DNA from: Pseudomonadota bacterium
GTDB taxonomy: Bacteria; Pseudomonadota; Gammaproteobacteria; Steroidobacterales; Steroidobacteraceae
Length of the DNA: 64,000 bases
Direction: 5' to 3'
Assembly (NCBI GenBank): GCA_016704655.1
Contig: JADIZR010000003.1
Coordinates: forward strand, 1-64,000
Of the stretch, positions 27,934 to 37,049 are shown in pieces. The first letter of the stretch is position 1, and every line of letters starts with the position of its first letter. The notes under the pieces were generated by a model that was not told where the DNA came from, searched no databases, and saw only the letters and a list, made by a program, of their open reading frames with translations. Position numbers and translations under genes: made by a program.

Positions 27934-29285
27934 CGCTGCTGTATTCTCATGTGAACGTCACTAACCGTCCGCAGGTTGATGCGCGCCTCGAGGGGAGGTT
28001 GCACGGGCTGCGGATCGGTCAGTCGAAACCGGCGCACCGCAAAGTTGAAGTGCAGCAGGATCTCGTAGAGCGAGAAGTTCTGCCCGATGCAGTGGCGCGG
28101 CCCGGCCGCAAACGGAATGTACGCGAATGCATGGCGTGCTTCGACCTGCGGGGGGTCGAAATGACCAGGATCGAACGTCTCGGGCAGACGCCAGTGTCGT
28201 GGATGCCGATGCACGAGGTAGGGACTGATAAAGACGTCGGTGCCGGGCAGCACGGCGTGGCCACCCAGCGTGTCTGGCCCGATGCTGCGGCGGGTCAGCA
28301 GCCAGCCAGGCGGGTACAGGCGCATCGATTCGTCCACGACCTGCCGCGTGTAAGGCAGGCGGATCAGGTCGGCGTAGCTCGCGTGACCGAGGTCGCCCAC
28401 GGCGCGCTGTTCATCGGCAACGCGCATGGCAACGTCGGGGTGCGTGGCCAGCAGCAACCACGTCCAGTTGAGCGTGCTCGCCGTCGTTTCGTGACCGGCG
28501 ACGACGAGCGTCATGACCTCGTCGACGACTTCAGCGTCGCTCATCACCTCGCCCGTATCTGCATCCCTGGCTTCGAGCAACAACTGCAGCAGGTCGAATC
28601 GCTCCTGTTGCCGTCCGCGCCGGACGGCGACCAGCGCCCGCACGTCGCGCGCCAGCTGGCGGAACTGGTAGGCAAAGCGCGTATCACGGCGCGCGTCCTG
28701 CAGGATGGCGGCGAACGGGTTGCGGTCGAGATCGGGCACCAGTTGCGCCAGGTCGTCATCGAAGAGCGCACGCAGGATGACGCGCAGCGCGAGCCGGCTG
28801 ACCGACAGCGTAACGTTGACGTCGCCGGTGCCGCGAGCGGCATCGCTCCATCCTGCACCGAGCGATTCGTTCTCCTCGCGCACGATCGCAGCGAAGCGCT
28901 CGACGACGCGGCGGTGAAAAGCGGGCTGCATCATCCGGCGCTGCCGGCGCCAGAACTCCCCTTCGCTGGTCATGATGCCGTTGCCGAGCAGCAGCCTGAC
29001 CCGGTCGATGCCGACGCCCTTGGTGTAATTGCGGTGGTTGGTCACCAGGACGTGCTTGACGTCGTCCGGGTGGCTGGCGACCCAGGTCGAGGCGCCGCGG
29101 CTGGGCACGTGGATGCGAAAGGGATCGCCGAGCTCATCGAACGTGCGGCGCAGGACGGCAATGGTTTCGTCGGTGCTGCCGAGTTCGTGCGACTGCAACG
29201 CCGCGGGCGGCGCGGTCGCACTGGTGATTTGCGGTCGACGGGTGTTCACTGGCGGCAGGGATGGGTCACACGGCACCCATGGCAA
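27930..29285 (-). CDS. Cytochrome P450
   Basis: A bacterial haem-thiolate monooxygenase, 451 residues. It has the I-helix motif VVAGHETTAS, the ExxR motif ESMRLYPP, FDPGHFDPP and the haem loop FAAGPRHCIGQNFS with the Cys ligand. The sequence style resembles CYP4/CYP102-like fatty-acid hydroxylases. The annotated start is ATG 29285; GTG 29249 (VNTRRPQ) would drop a non-conserved leader. It precedes the ligase-ACP gene with an ATGA overlap. The pairing suggests that it oxidises an acyl chain held on the ACP, as P450 BioI does; that is inference. Confidence 0.93.
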   Translation of the reverse strand: MPWVPCDPSLPPVNTRRPQITSATAPPAALQSHELGSTDETIAVLRRTFDELGDPFRIHVPSRGASTWVASHPDDVKHVLVTNHRNYTKGVGIDRVRLLLGNGIMTSEGEFWRRQRRMMQPAFHRRVVERFAAIVREENESLGAGWSDAARGTGDVNVTLSVSRLALRVILRALFDDDLAQLVPDLDRNPFAAILQDARRDTRFAYQFRQLARDVRALVAVRRGRQQERFDLLQLLLEARDADTGEVMSDAEVVDEVMTLVVAGHETTASTLNWTWLLLATHPDVAMRVADEQRAVGDLGHASYADLIRLPYTRQVVDESMRLYPPGWLLTRRSIGPDTLGGHAVLPGTDVFISPYLVHRHPRHWRLPETFDPGHFDPPQVEARHAFAYIPFAAGPRHCIGQNFSLYEILLHFNFAVRRFRLTDPQPVQPPLEARINLRTVSDVHMRIQQR

Positions 29286-29308
29286 AAAGTCCTTCTTTCC
29301 CGGGCACG

Positions 29309-29953
29309 ATGACCGACGCCATTATACTTCACGCACGCTTGCGACCGCCGCTGTCCTGCCCGTCGTGGCAGGAGCCACTGTTGCAGGCATTACCTTACGC
29401 GCAGCGCCTCGAGCTCGAGCGGCGCGAGCCAGAAGCCCGGCGAGCCAGCCTGGCTGGCCTGGGTCTCGTCCTGGTGGGGGCGGCCCGCGTGACCCAAAAG
29501 GAATTTCCGCCGCAGGCTTTCACGTTTCCACCCGCAGGCAAGCCGCGGCTGGCCGGCGGCCCGTATTTCAGCATCTCGCACTCGAGTTCGGCCGTGACCT
29601 GCATCGTCTGTGCCGACACTGACTGCGGCATCGACATCGAGGATCGACCCGATCCAGCAGAGTCCGCGACAGTTGCGAAGTTGCAGCGCTGGACCGCCAT
29701 CGAAGCGGCGTTGAAAGCGGCGGGACTTGGGCTGCGCGCAGAGGGTGAGGTAGCGCTCGCAGATCGGCTGGAGCATGCGGTCGTGCGGAGCCAGCGCTAC
29801 GAATTGCAGGCGCTGGAGCACGTGTCCGACGTCATCGGTCACGTTGCCGCCCGGCAGAAGCTGACGCCGATCATCGCGTCCCTGGAACTGGACGATGCCG
29901 GGACGTCAGCCCTGCTCGAGCGCAGCTTCGGCCTGGCGGCGCAGATCGATTAA
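29309..29953 (+). CDS. Sfp-type 4'-phosphopantetheinyl transferase
   Basis: It transfers 4'-phosphopantetheine from CoA to a carrier-protein serine; about 214 residues. PYFSISHSSSAVTCIV is the conserved SHS region, and DCGIDIEDR carries the Mg-binding Asp/Glu pair. The third motif is RWTAIEAALKAAGLGL, where the usual W-x-x-K-E is W-x-x-I-E: the Lys is replaced but the Glu is kept. ATG 29309 is chosen; ATGs at 29261 and 29279 overlap the divergent P450 start. The obvious partner is the ACP domain of the neighbouring ligase. Its 3' end overlaps the convergent acyltransferase gene by 48 nt. Confidence 0.85.
   Translation: MTDAIILHARLRPPLSCPSWQEPLLQALPYAQRLELERREPEARRASLAGLGLVLVGAARVTQKEFPPQAFTFPPAGKPRLAGGPYFSISHSSSAVTCIVCADTDCGIDIEDRPDPAESATVAKLQRWTAIEAALKAAGLGLRAEGEVALADRLEHAVVRSQRYELQALEHVSDVIGHVAARQKLTPIIASLELDDAGTSALLERSFGLAAQID
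29321..29326 (-). promoter_or_regulatory. Possible -10 box of the P450/ligase operon
   Basis: On the minus strand, TATAAT lies 36 nt upstream of the P450 ATG. No convincing -35 accompanies it. It falls inside the divergent phosphopantetheinyl transferase gene. Confidence 0.35.
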
Positions 29954-30697
29954 GCGTTCAGCCATCTTCTGCTGCCAGCCGGCGAGCGCGGCGGCATCCA
30001 TGGCGCGGCTTACCTTGACGGGCTCGCCATAGACGATCGCGATACGGCTGAAGGGCAGCGGTAACTCGAACGAATCCCAGGTGCGAAACGTGACCTTGCA
30101 CGAATGCGCGACCGCGATCGGCAGGATCGGCTTGCCCGTGATCTGCGACAGCATGATCGCGCCCGGCTTGAATTCGTGCAGCGGCCCGCGCGGTCCATCG
30201 GGTGTGATCGCGGGCGAAATCTGTTGCTTGACGATGGTCTCGTAGTAATCGCGCAGCGCGCGCGCACCGGTGTGGGTCGACGAGCCGCGGATGACGTGGG
30301 CGCCGACTTTCTGCACGAGCATCGCGGGCCCGGTGCCATCGACCGACGGGCTCACGAGGAAACCCACCTTGAGTCCGGCGCTGCGCAGGTCGAGCAGGGC
30401 GCGCGCGCCGAACAGCATGTGCTGGTGCCAGTACACCGGGATCAGCGACTTCAGGTCGCGAATGGCCGCGGCGGCGGTTTCCCTGCCGGCGACGTGCGTG
30501 ACGCGACAACTCGCCCAGAGGGCGCGCACGGCCCACCACGCGATTACCACGGCAACGCGGTACACCAGCAGCCGCCCCCGCGTCAGCTTGCGCTGGCCAC
30601 GAGTGACTTTGCGATAAAGCGTGTTCTTGAGCGGCGCGGACTCAGTGGTCGACGGCTCGTCGTCGGCCGCCGCCGGGTCGTCGGGTTGCTGGGTCAT
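29906..30697 (-). CDS. DUF374 family lysophospholipid acyltransferase-like protein
   Basis: A 263-residue member of the DUF374 branch of the LPLAT superfamily. It has a hydrophilic N-terminal stretch of about 45 residues and one membrane segment (VYRVAVVIAWWAVRALW). IPVYWHQHMLFGA is the catalytic His region, followed by GTGPAMLVQKVGAHVIRGS and ITPDGPRGPLHEFKPGA, typical of the family. It probably transfers or inserts an acyl chain at the inner membrane. It is convergent with the phosphopantetheinyl transferase and could use the acyl-ACP made by that cluster; this is inference. Confidence 0.87.
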   Translation of the reverse strand: MTQQPDDPAAADDEPSTTESAPLKNTLYRKVTRGQRKLTRGRLLVYRVAVVIAWWAVRALWASCRVTHVAGRETAAAAIRDLKSLIPVYWHQHMLFGARALLDLRSAGLKVGFLVSPSVDGTGPAMLVQKVGAHVIRGSSTHTGARALRDYYETIVKQQISPAITPDGPRGPLHEFKPGAIMLSQITGKPILPIAVAHSCKVTFRTWDSFELPLPFSRIAIVYGEPVKVSRAMDAAALAGWQQKMAERLIDLRRQAEAALEQG

Positions 30698-30721
30698 GCT
30701 GCGGGAGCGGCGCTGCGGCCG

Positions 30722-31609
30722 TCAGACTTCATCCGGGCATTCTGCCTGCTCGAGCTGCAGGGCTGAATGGTCGATTGCGAACTTTTCCGCGATCACGCGC
30801 TTGGCTTCGCGCAGCACGAGCCCGCCATTGGCGCCAGCAACGAGCCCTACGTGCAGCGTGAGCATGGTCTGCCCCGAGGTGAGCGACCAGCAGTGCACGT
30901 CATGGACGTCACGCACGCCGGGCACATTCGCCATCAGTTCCTTCCGCAGCGCATCGGGATCGACTGAATCCGGCGTTTCTTCCATCAGGATGCTGGTCGA
31001 CTTGCGCAGCAGCGACCAGGCGCTGCGCAGGATCAGGATGGCGACGAGCACGGACAGGATCGGGTCGATCGGGGTCCAGCCGGTGGTCAGGATGATTCCT
31101 GCCGCGAGCAGCGCGCCGATCGAGCCCAGCAGGTCGCCCATCACGTGCAGGCGGGCCGCGGACACGTTCAGGTTGTCCTGGTTGCCCCGGCGCAGGATCG
31201 TGTACACAGAGACGTTGGCGACCAGTCCGGCCAGCGCAACCCCGAGCATCGTCCCGCCCTCGATGGGGCGCGGCGTCGCCAGTCGATCCGCGGCTTCGAC
31301 GACGATCCACGCGACGACGACGAACAGCGCCAGCGCATTCACGAACGCTGCCAGCACCTGCGCACGGTGGTAACCGTACGAGCGGCGCGGGTCGGTCGGA
31401 CGCAGCGTGAGCCGGGCTGCAATCCAGGCCAGCGCCAGCGCGGCGGTGTCGGTCAGCATGTGGCCGGCGTCGGCCAGCAGGGCGAGCGACCCCGAGATCA
31501 GTCCGCCGGCGACTTCGAGCGCCATGAACGACGCAGTGATCGCCAGGGCCCAGCCGAGCCGGCGACTTTCCGATTCGTGCGGACGGGAATGTGCGAGACG
31601 GTCTTTCAA
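30722..31609 (-). CDS. Cation diffusion facilitator (CzcD/ZitB-like) metal exporter
   Basis: An inner membrane proton antiporter for Zn, Co or Cd efflux, 295 residues with six membrane segments. The metal-site HxxxD pairs are in LLADAGHMLTD (TM2) and RLHVMGDLLGS (TM5). The C-terminal cytoplasmic domain (residues about 210-290) contains VPGVRDVHDVHCWSL, the CDF dimer fold. A His-rich loop between TM4 and TM5 is absent, so metal specificity is open. It starts at ATG 31609 and ends 24 nt before the DUF374 gene. Confidence 0.93.
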   Translation of the reverse strand: MKDRLAHSRPHESESRRLGWALAITASFMALEVAGGLISGSLALLADAGHMLTDTAALALAWIAARLTLRPTDPRRSYGYHRAQVLAAFVNALALFVVVAWIVVEAADRLATPRPIEGGTMLGVALAGLVANVSVYTILRRGNQDNLNVSAARLHVMGDLLGSIGALLAAGIILTTGWTPIDPILSVLVAILILRSAWSLLRKSTSILMEETPDSVDPDALRKELMANVPGVRDVHDVHCWSLTSGQTMLTLHVGLVAGANGGLVLREAKRVIAEKFAIDHSALQLEQAECPDEV

Positions 31610-31747
31610 GGGGAGGGTCGTGGGAGCCTTGGCGGCCCCGGATCGGGGGAGCGCTTATACTACCGGACGGCCCCCGCAGGCGGCGGCCGCACAAACCACA
31701 ACGGCAGGGCGCATTCGACCGTGACCACCCACCCGTCCCCGGCATCG

Positions 31748-32476
31748 ATGCCCGACGTCTCCGTCGTCATACCCGTCTGCAACGAGGAAGAGAACGTCCT
31801 GCCGCTGGCCCGGGAAATTCATGCCGCATTGGCCGGCAGGTACTCGTTCGAGCAGATCTTCGTGGACGACGGCAGCACGGACAAGACCGGCGAGATGGTG
31901 CTCGCGGCGCGCGCACAGGGTATGCCGGAAATACGCTTGCTGCAGCACGTGGCGCGCTCGGGCCAGAGCGCCGCGGTGGCCACCGGCGTTCGTCATGCTC
32001 GTGGCCGCTGGATCGCTACGCTCGACGGCGATGGCCAGAACGACCCGGCTGATTTTCCGCGCCTGCTCGACGCGCTGATGCAGTCTGCGTCGCCGGGACT
32101 CAAGCTGGTGATGGGCAACCGCACCATGCGCCGCGACACGTGGCTGCGCCGCTTCTCGTCGCGCGTCGCCAATGGAGTGCGCGCCTGGATCCTCAAGGAC
32201 GGCACGCCGGACACGGGGTGCGGCATCAAGGTGTTCGACCGCGACGTGTTCATGCACATGCCGCGTTTCAGGAACATGCACCGCTTCATGCCCGCCCTGT
32301 TCCAGCGCGAAGGGTACGAGGTCATCTCGCTGCCCGTGAACCATCGCGAGCGCACGCGTGGCACGTCGAAGTATGGCCTCAATAACCGGCTCTGGGTCGG
32401 CATCGTTGACCTGTGGGGTCTGCGGTGGCTGATCAGCCGCGCGTCGCCGCGGGTCACTATCCGCGAGGAACGCTGA
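31748..32476 (+). CDS. GT2 family glycosyltransferase (dolichol-phosphate mannosyltransferase-like)
   Basis: A membrane-associated GT2 that would move a sugar from a nucleotide donor to polyprenyl phosphate, about 242 residues. It has VSVVIPVCNEEENV, FVDDGSTDKTG, TLDGDGQNDPADF (DxD site) and GTPDTGCGIKVFDRD. The tail (NRLWVGIVDLWGLRWL) is membrane-interacting. ATG 31748 is chosen; GTG 31721 is an in-frame alternative. It shares TGATG with the next gene, an ArnT-like lipid-to-lipid transferase. The pair is a typical donor-maker and donor-user set for lipid A or glycan modification. Confidence 0.9.
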   Translation: MPDVSVVIPVCNEEENVLPLAREIHAALAGRYSFEQIFVDDGSTDKTGEMVLAARAQGMPEIRLLQHVARSGQSAAVATGVRHARGRWIATLDGDGQNDPADFPRLLDALMQSASPGLKLVMGNRTMRRDTWLRRFSSRVANGVRAWILKDGTPDTGCGIKVFDRDVFMHMPRFRNMHRFMPALFQREGYEVISLPVNHRERTRGTSKYGLNNRLWVGIVDLWGLRWLISRASPRVTIREER

Positions 32477-34251
32477 TGTTGGCCGGCGCCAGCGGCGCGT
32501 CGACCTCGCTGCTCGACCGCTGGCTGCGGCCGGGAGCGAACTCGCCCCGCGACGTCACCGTCGACTTGCTCTGGCTGATCGGGCTGGCGCTGCTGCTGAT
32601 GGCGACCGGCCTCGGCCTGCGTGACCCCTGGCCGGCCGATGAGCCGCGCTTTGCGCTGGTCGCGCAGGACATGCAGCGCTCCGGCGACTGGATGTTTCCG
32701 CGCGTCGGTGGCGATCTCTACGCCGACAAGCCCCCGGTGTTTTTCTGGCTGATGGCCGCGGCGATGGCGCTGACCGGGTCCCTGCGGCTGGGCTTCCTGC
32801 TGCCGTCGCTGCTCGCGGGCATCGGGTCCGTCCTGCTGGTCTACGATCTGCTGCGTCGAGTCCGCGGCCGCGAGGTCGCGCTCGCCGGCGGCCTCGTGCT
32901 GCTGCTCACGTTCCAGTTCGTGTGGCAGTTCCGGCAGGCACAGATCGATGGCGTGCTGTGCTTCTTCACCACGCTGAGCTTGTATGGGTTGCTGCGTCAC
33001 CTGTTCGCAGGTCCGGGCATCGGCTGGTTCTATGTCGGCTGGTTTGCGGCGGGCATCGGTGTCATCACCAAGGGTGTGGGTTTCCTGCCGCTGCTGCTGT
33101 TGATTCCGTTCGTCGTGCTCGCGGCGCGACAGTGGCCGACGACGGTGCCGCGTCGCGACTCGTGCTGGTGGCTCGGACCGGTCTTCTTCCTCGGCGCAAT
33201 TGCGTTGTGGTTCGTGCCGATGATGCTGGTCACGTCAGCAGGAGGCGAACTGCTCGCCTACCGCAACGAGATCCTGTTCAAGCAGACGGTCACGCGCTAT
33301 GCCGGCGCATGGCACCACCACGAGCCGTTCTGGTTCTACCTCGTCAACGTCATCCCGCTGCTGTGGCTGCCGCTGACCGCGCTGCTGCCCTGGTTGTGGC
33401 CGCGGTGGCGTGTGGCACTTCGGTCCGGTTCGCGCGACACGTTCGTCGCCGTGCTGCTCGCGTGGGTCGTGCTGGTCGTGCTGTTTTTCTCGCTGAGTTC
33501 GGGCAAGCGCGGCGTGTACGTGCTGCCCGCCGTGCCCGCCCTCGTGATGGCGGGGGCCACCTGGCTGCCCGAAATCCTGCGTTTGCCACGGACGCGCAAG
33601 CTTGCGTTCATTCTTGCCGTGATCCTGGCCGCAGGCGCGGTGCTGGGCGCCGTGTATTTCGCGGTCGATGGCCAGGCCAGTGCGCGGCTCGTTCGTGACT
33701 ACGGCGTGGCTCCGCTGCTGCCGCTCGCCGTGGCGGGCGGCGTGAGCTTCATCGCGCTCGCGCTGTTCGGGGTGCGCGACGGCTGGCTCGCCTACGGCGG
33801 CACGCTCGCAGCAATTCTTGCAACGGCCGGCATACTGGTTTATCCGCGCATCGACGACGCGCGGTCGGGCAGGGCGTTCATGGCGAAGGTCGAGCTGGCC
33901 TCCGCTGGCATCGCGGAACTCGGTCTCGTCGATGCGAAGGAGCAGTACCTGCTGCAATTGCGCCGACCCAGCATCAACTTCGGCCATGCCCGCTGGCAGG
34001 AAAGGGACGCCGAGGCGGCGGACGCCGCAGCCTGGTTTGCCGCCAAGCCCGGGCGCGCGCTGCTCGTGCACCAGCAGACGCTCGAGATGTGTTTCAAGGG
34101 CATGCAGGCAGAGGAGCTCGGCCACGCAAATCGGCAGCATTGGTTCCTCGTGACCAGTGGCAAGGCCGATCCCGCGTGCGTCGCGCGTGGCGACCTGCGT
34201 CGGGCCCGGCTCTATATTCCTCCGAATGCGTCAATAAATTCAGCGCCTTAG
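32476..34251 (+). CDS. ArnT-like (GT83/PMT) glycosyltransferase
   Basis: A polytopic inner membrane enzyme that moves a sugar from polyprenyl phosphate to a periplasmic acceptor, 591 residues. The first periplasmic loop has LRDPWPADEPRFALVAQDM, the catalytic Asp-Glu region of the family. GGDLYADKPPVFFWL follows, then 11-12 membrane segments and a soluble C-terminal part (about 480-591). Start ATG 32476 overlaps the preceding stop by one base. The acceptor could be lipid A, but it cannot be read from sequence. Confidence 0.9.
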   Translation: MLAGASGASTSLLDRWLRPGANSPRDVTVDLLWLIGLALLLMATGLGLRDPWPADEPRFALVAQDMQRSGDWMFPRVGGDLYADKPPVFFWLMAAAMALTGSLRLGFLLPSLLAGIGSVLLVYDLLRRVRGREVALAGGLVLLLTFQFVWQFRQAQIDGVLCFFTTLSLYGLLRHLFAGPGIGWFYVGWFAAGIGVITKGVGFLPLLLLIPFVVLAARQWPTTVPRRDSCWWLGPVFFLGAIALWFVPMMLVTSAGGELLAYRNEILFKQTVTRYAGAWHHHEPFWFYLVNVIPLLWLPLTALLPWLWPRWRVALRSGSRDTFVAVLLAWVVLVVLFFSLSSGKRGVYVLPAVPALVMAGATWLPEILRLPRTRKLAFILAVILAAGAVLGAVYFAVDGQASARLVRDYGVAPLLPLAVAGGVSFIALALFGVRDGWLAYGGTLAAILATAGILVYPRIDDARSGRAFMAKVELASAGIAELGLVDAKEQYLLQLRRPSINFGHARWQERDAEAADAAAWFAAKPGRALLVHQQTLEMCFKGMQAEELGHANRQHWFLVTSGKADPACVARGDLRRARLYIPPNASINSAP

Positions 34252-34358
34252 CTTGAGTTCCTAGGGCTTTGTGGCAGAATTCGGCCCGCGTCTACGTCGG
34301 TCGCGTCGTCGTCATTCAATCTGCGACCGCGTTCGCGCCAGGGAGACCGGATAGCGCG

Positions 34359-37049
34359 ATGTCGTCGCAACCCCCGCCGATCGAAACCGAGGAACAGGAA
34401 ACGGCAGATTTCCTGGCCACACAGTTCGTCTTCGGCAACGGCGAGCACCCCACTGTCGGTCTCGACGTTCTCGTCACCAAGGTGGCCGTCGACTTCGTCG
34501 GCCTCACCAGCGAGGCCGGGGACAACTGCGTCAAGCGCAACCTCGACGCACTGCGTGAAGCGACCGGCGTGGACGCCATCTGCATCGCGCTGCTCGACGG
34601 TGAGCGCAAGATCATCGAGCGGGTGGCCGCGGCGACCGGGCTGGTCACGCCGTTCGATCCGCAGGTCATGAAGGGCGATGCGGTTGAGCGATTGCCGGTG
34701 CTGAACGGCAAGCTCGAGCACCTGCGCGTCGCCGAAATCCGCGACACGCTCCACCCCCGCCGGGAGCACGCAGTCGATGCGGCGCGACTGGCTGAATTCA
34801 ACGTGCGCGCGGCCCTCGTCTGCGGGCTGTCGCTGAACGGCCGCGTCAACGGGTTCATTGCGCTGTTCTCGTCGCAGCCGCGCAAGGATGGCTGGGACGC
34901 CAACCTGCACCTGATGCTCAAGCTGGTCGGCTCGAGTTTCGCCACCGGCCTCGAACGCCTGCGCGTGCAGCGTTACCTGGGCAGGCTCGAGGAACGCAAC
35001 GCACTGTCGCTGCCAGCCGCCAATGACGGCATGTGGGACTTCGACGTCGAGAACAACACCGTCTACTACTCGCCGCGCTGGCGGAAGATGCTGGGCTACG
35101 ACGAGCACGACGTGGACGTCACGCCGGACTGGCGTCGTCTCGTGCATCCGGACGACCTCGCGCGCGTCCAGGCGATGATCCGCGACCACATCGCCGGCAA
35201 GACGCCGATGTTCGAAAGCGTGCATCGCATGCGGCACGTCAAGGGCGACTGGCGCTGGGTCGTGAGCCGCGCCCAGGCGCGCGTCGACGCCTCCGGCCGC
35301 CTGCGCCGCCTGGTCTGCGTCGAATTCGACATCACCGAGCGCAAGCTCTACGAAGACGCGCTGTTCAAGGAAAAGGAGAGCGCGCAGATCACGCTGCAGT
35401 CGATCGGTGACGGCGTGATCACCACCGACGGGCACATGATCGTCGAGTACCTGAATCCCACCGCCGAGGAACTCACCGGCTGGAAGTTCGAGGAGGCACA
35501 GGGCAAGGGCGTCGACGAAATCTTCCGCGGCTTCCACGAGGAAACCTGCGAGCCCCTCGAGAACCCGCTCTCCGTGGCGATCCGTCGCGCCCGCGCCATC
35601 AAGTCGGTGCGTCCGACGCTGCTGATCAAGCGCGACGGCAACGAGATGTACATCGAGAGCACCGCCTCGCCGATCCGCGACGGTTCGGGCGCGGTCTGCG
35701 GCGGCGTGCTGGTGTTCCACGACGTCAGCGAAAGCCGCGAACTCAATCGCAAGCTCTCCTACCACGCGAGCCACGACATCCTGACGGGCCTGGTCAACCG
35801 CCGCGAGTTCGAGGCCCGCCTCGAGCGCTCGCTGCGCAGTGCCAAGGCGCGCGAGACGCAGTACGCGCTCTGCCACCTCGACGTCGACCAGTTCAAGATC
35901 ATCAACGACACCTGCGGCCACAGCGCGGGCGACGCGCTGCTCGGGCAGGTGGGCGCGCTGCTCAAGACCAAGATCCGCTGGCGCGACACGCTCGCGCGCC
36001 TGGGCGGCGACGAGTTCGGCGTGCTGCTCGAGAGCTGCTCGCTCGACGACGCGCTGGTGATGGCCGAGCAGCTGCGCGAGACCATGCGCAACTACAAGTT
36101 CGTCTGGGAAGAGCGCACGTTCCGCCTCGGTTGCAGCATCGGCGTGGTGCCGATCACCGGCGACAGCGAAGACGTGGCGACGGTGCTGTCGTCGGCCGAC
36201 AGTGCCTGCCAGGCGGCGAAGGAGGGCGGACGCAACCGGGTCTTCAGCTTCCAGGACAACGACATCGACCTCATGCGCCGCCGCCGCGAAATGCAGTGGG
36301 CCGCGCGCATCAACAACGCGCTGGAGGAGTCGCGCTTCGAGCTGTTCCGGATGACGATCCAGCCGCTGCAGAAGCACGAGCCGGGCGCGCACTACGAACT
36401 GCTGCTGCGCATGCGGGACGAGACCGGCAAGATCGTCGCGCCCGACAACTTCATCAACGCGGCCGAGCGCTACGGCATCACGCCGCAGATCGACCGCTGG
36501 GTGGTCGAGCACGCGCTGCGCTGGCTGGTTTCCGAGGCGGATGAGCGTGAGCGCCTGGCGCTGTGCTCGATCAACCTCTCCGGCCAGAGCCTGGGCGACG
36601 CGGACTTCCTGCCGTTCGTGCAGAAGCTGCTGAAGAACAGCGGCATCGACGGCACCAAGATCTGCTTCGAGATCACGGAGACGGCGGCGATTGCCAGCTT
36701 CTCGCAGGCCAACCGCTTCATCGCGGCGCTCAAGGAAGAGCAGGGCTGCAAGTTTGCGCTCGACGATTTCGGCACGGGCCTGTCGTCGTTCGGTTACCTG
36801 AAGCACTTCCCGGTCGACTTCCTGAAGATCGACGGCAGCTTCGTCAAGGAAATCCTGCGCGACCCGATCGATCGGGAAATGGTGCGGTCGATCAACGAGA
36901 TCGGTCACCTGACGGGCAAGCAGACGATCGCGGAGTTCGCCGAGAACGAAGAAATCATCAACATGCTCAGGTCGCTCGGCGTCGACTACGCGCAGGGCTA
37001 CGGCATCTCGGCGCCTACGCGCATTCTCAAGATCGCCGCCAACGGCTGA
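34359..37049 (+). CDS. GAF-PAS-PAS-GGDEF-EAL cyclic-di-GMP signalling protein
   Basis: A soluble 896-residue protein that may make and break c-di-GMP. An N-terminal GAF-like sensor (about 45-210) is followed by PAS 1 (NDGMWDFDVENNTVYYSPRW) with its PAC (WVVSRAQARVDASG). PAS 2 (SIGDGVITTDGHMIVEYLNP) comes next. The GGDEF domain has an intact active site (ARLGGDEFGVLLE). In the EAL domain the signature reads YELLLRM, but the other catalytic residues are kept: INLSGQSL, FEITETAAI, LDDFGTGLSSF, LKIDGSFV, IAEFAENEE and AQGYG. The start is ATG 34359. With the pilus genes in the window it may tune surface behaviour; that link is inference. Confidence 0.93.
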   Translation: MSSQPPPIETEEQETADFLATQFVFGNGEHPTVGLDVLVTKVAVDFVGLTSEAGDNCVKRNLDALREATGVDAICIALLDGERKIIERVAAATGLVTPFDPQVMKGDAVERLPVLNGKLEHLRVAEIRDTLHPRREHAVDAARLAEFNVRAALVCGLSLNGRVNGFIALFSSQPRKDGWDANLHLMLKLVGSSFATGLERLRVQRYLGRLEERNALSLPAANDGMWDFDVENNTVYYSPRWRKMLGYDEHDVDVTPDWRRLVHPDDLARVQAMIRDHIAGKTPMFESVHRMRHVKGDWRWVVSRAQARVDASGRLRRLVCVEFDITERKLYEDALFKEKESAQITLQSIGDGVITTDGHMIVEYLNPTAEELTGWKFEEAQGKGVDEIFRGFHEETCEPLENPLSVAIRRARAIKSVRPTLLIKRDGNEMYIESTASPIRDGSGAVCGGVLVFHDVSESRELNRKLSYHASHDILTGLVNRREFEARLERSLRSAKARETQYALCHLDVDQFKIINDTCGHSAGDALLGQVGALLKTKIRWRDTLARLGGDEFGVLLESCSLDDALVMAEQLRETMRNYKFVWEERTFRLGCSIGVVPITGDSEDVATVLSSADSACQAAKEGGRNRVFSFQDNDIDLMRRRREMQWAARINNALEESRFELFRMTIQPLQKHEPGAHYELLLRMRDETGKIVAPDNFINAAERYGITPQIDRWVVEHALRWLVSEADERERLALCSINLSGQSLGDADFLPFVQKLLKNSGIDGTKICFEITETAAIASFSQANRFIAALKEEQGCKFALDDFGTGLSSFGYLKHFPVDFLKIDGSFVKEILRDPIDREMVRSINEIGHLTGKQTIAEFAENEEIINMLRSLGVDYAQGYGISAPTRILKIAANG

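Noticed and set aside
34248..36908. An 886-residue open frame on the minus strand
   Set aside because: It is the antisense shadow of the GGDEF-EAL gene. It has no domain logic and a biased Arg/Ala/Glu/Val composition, as expected in high-GC DNA.
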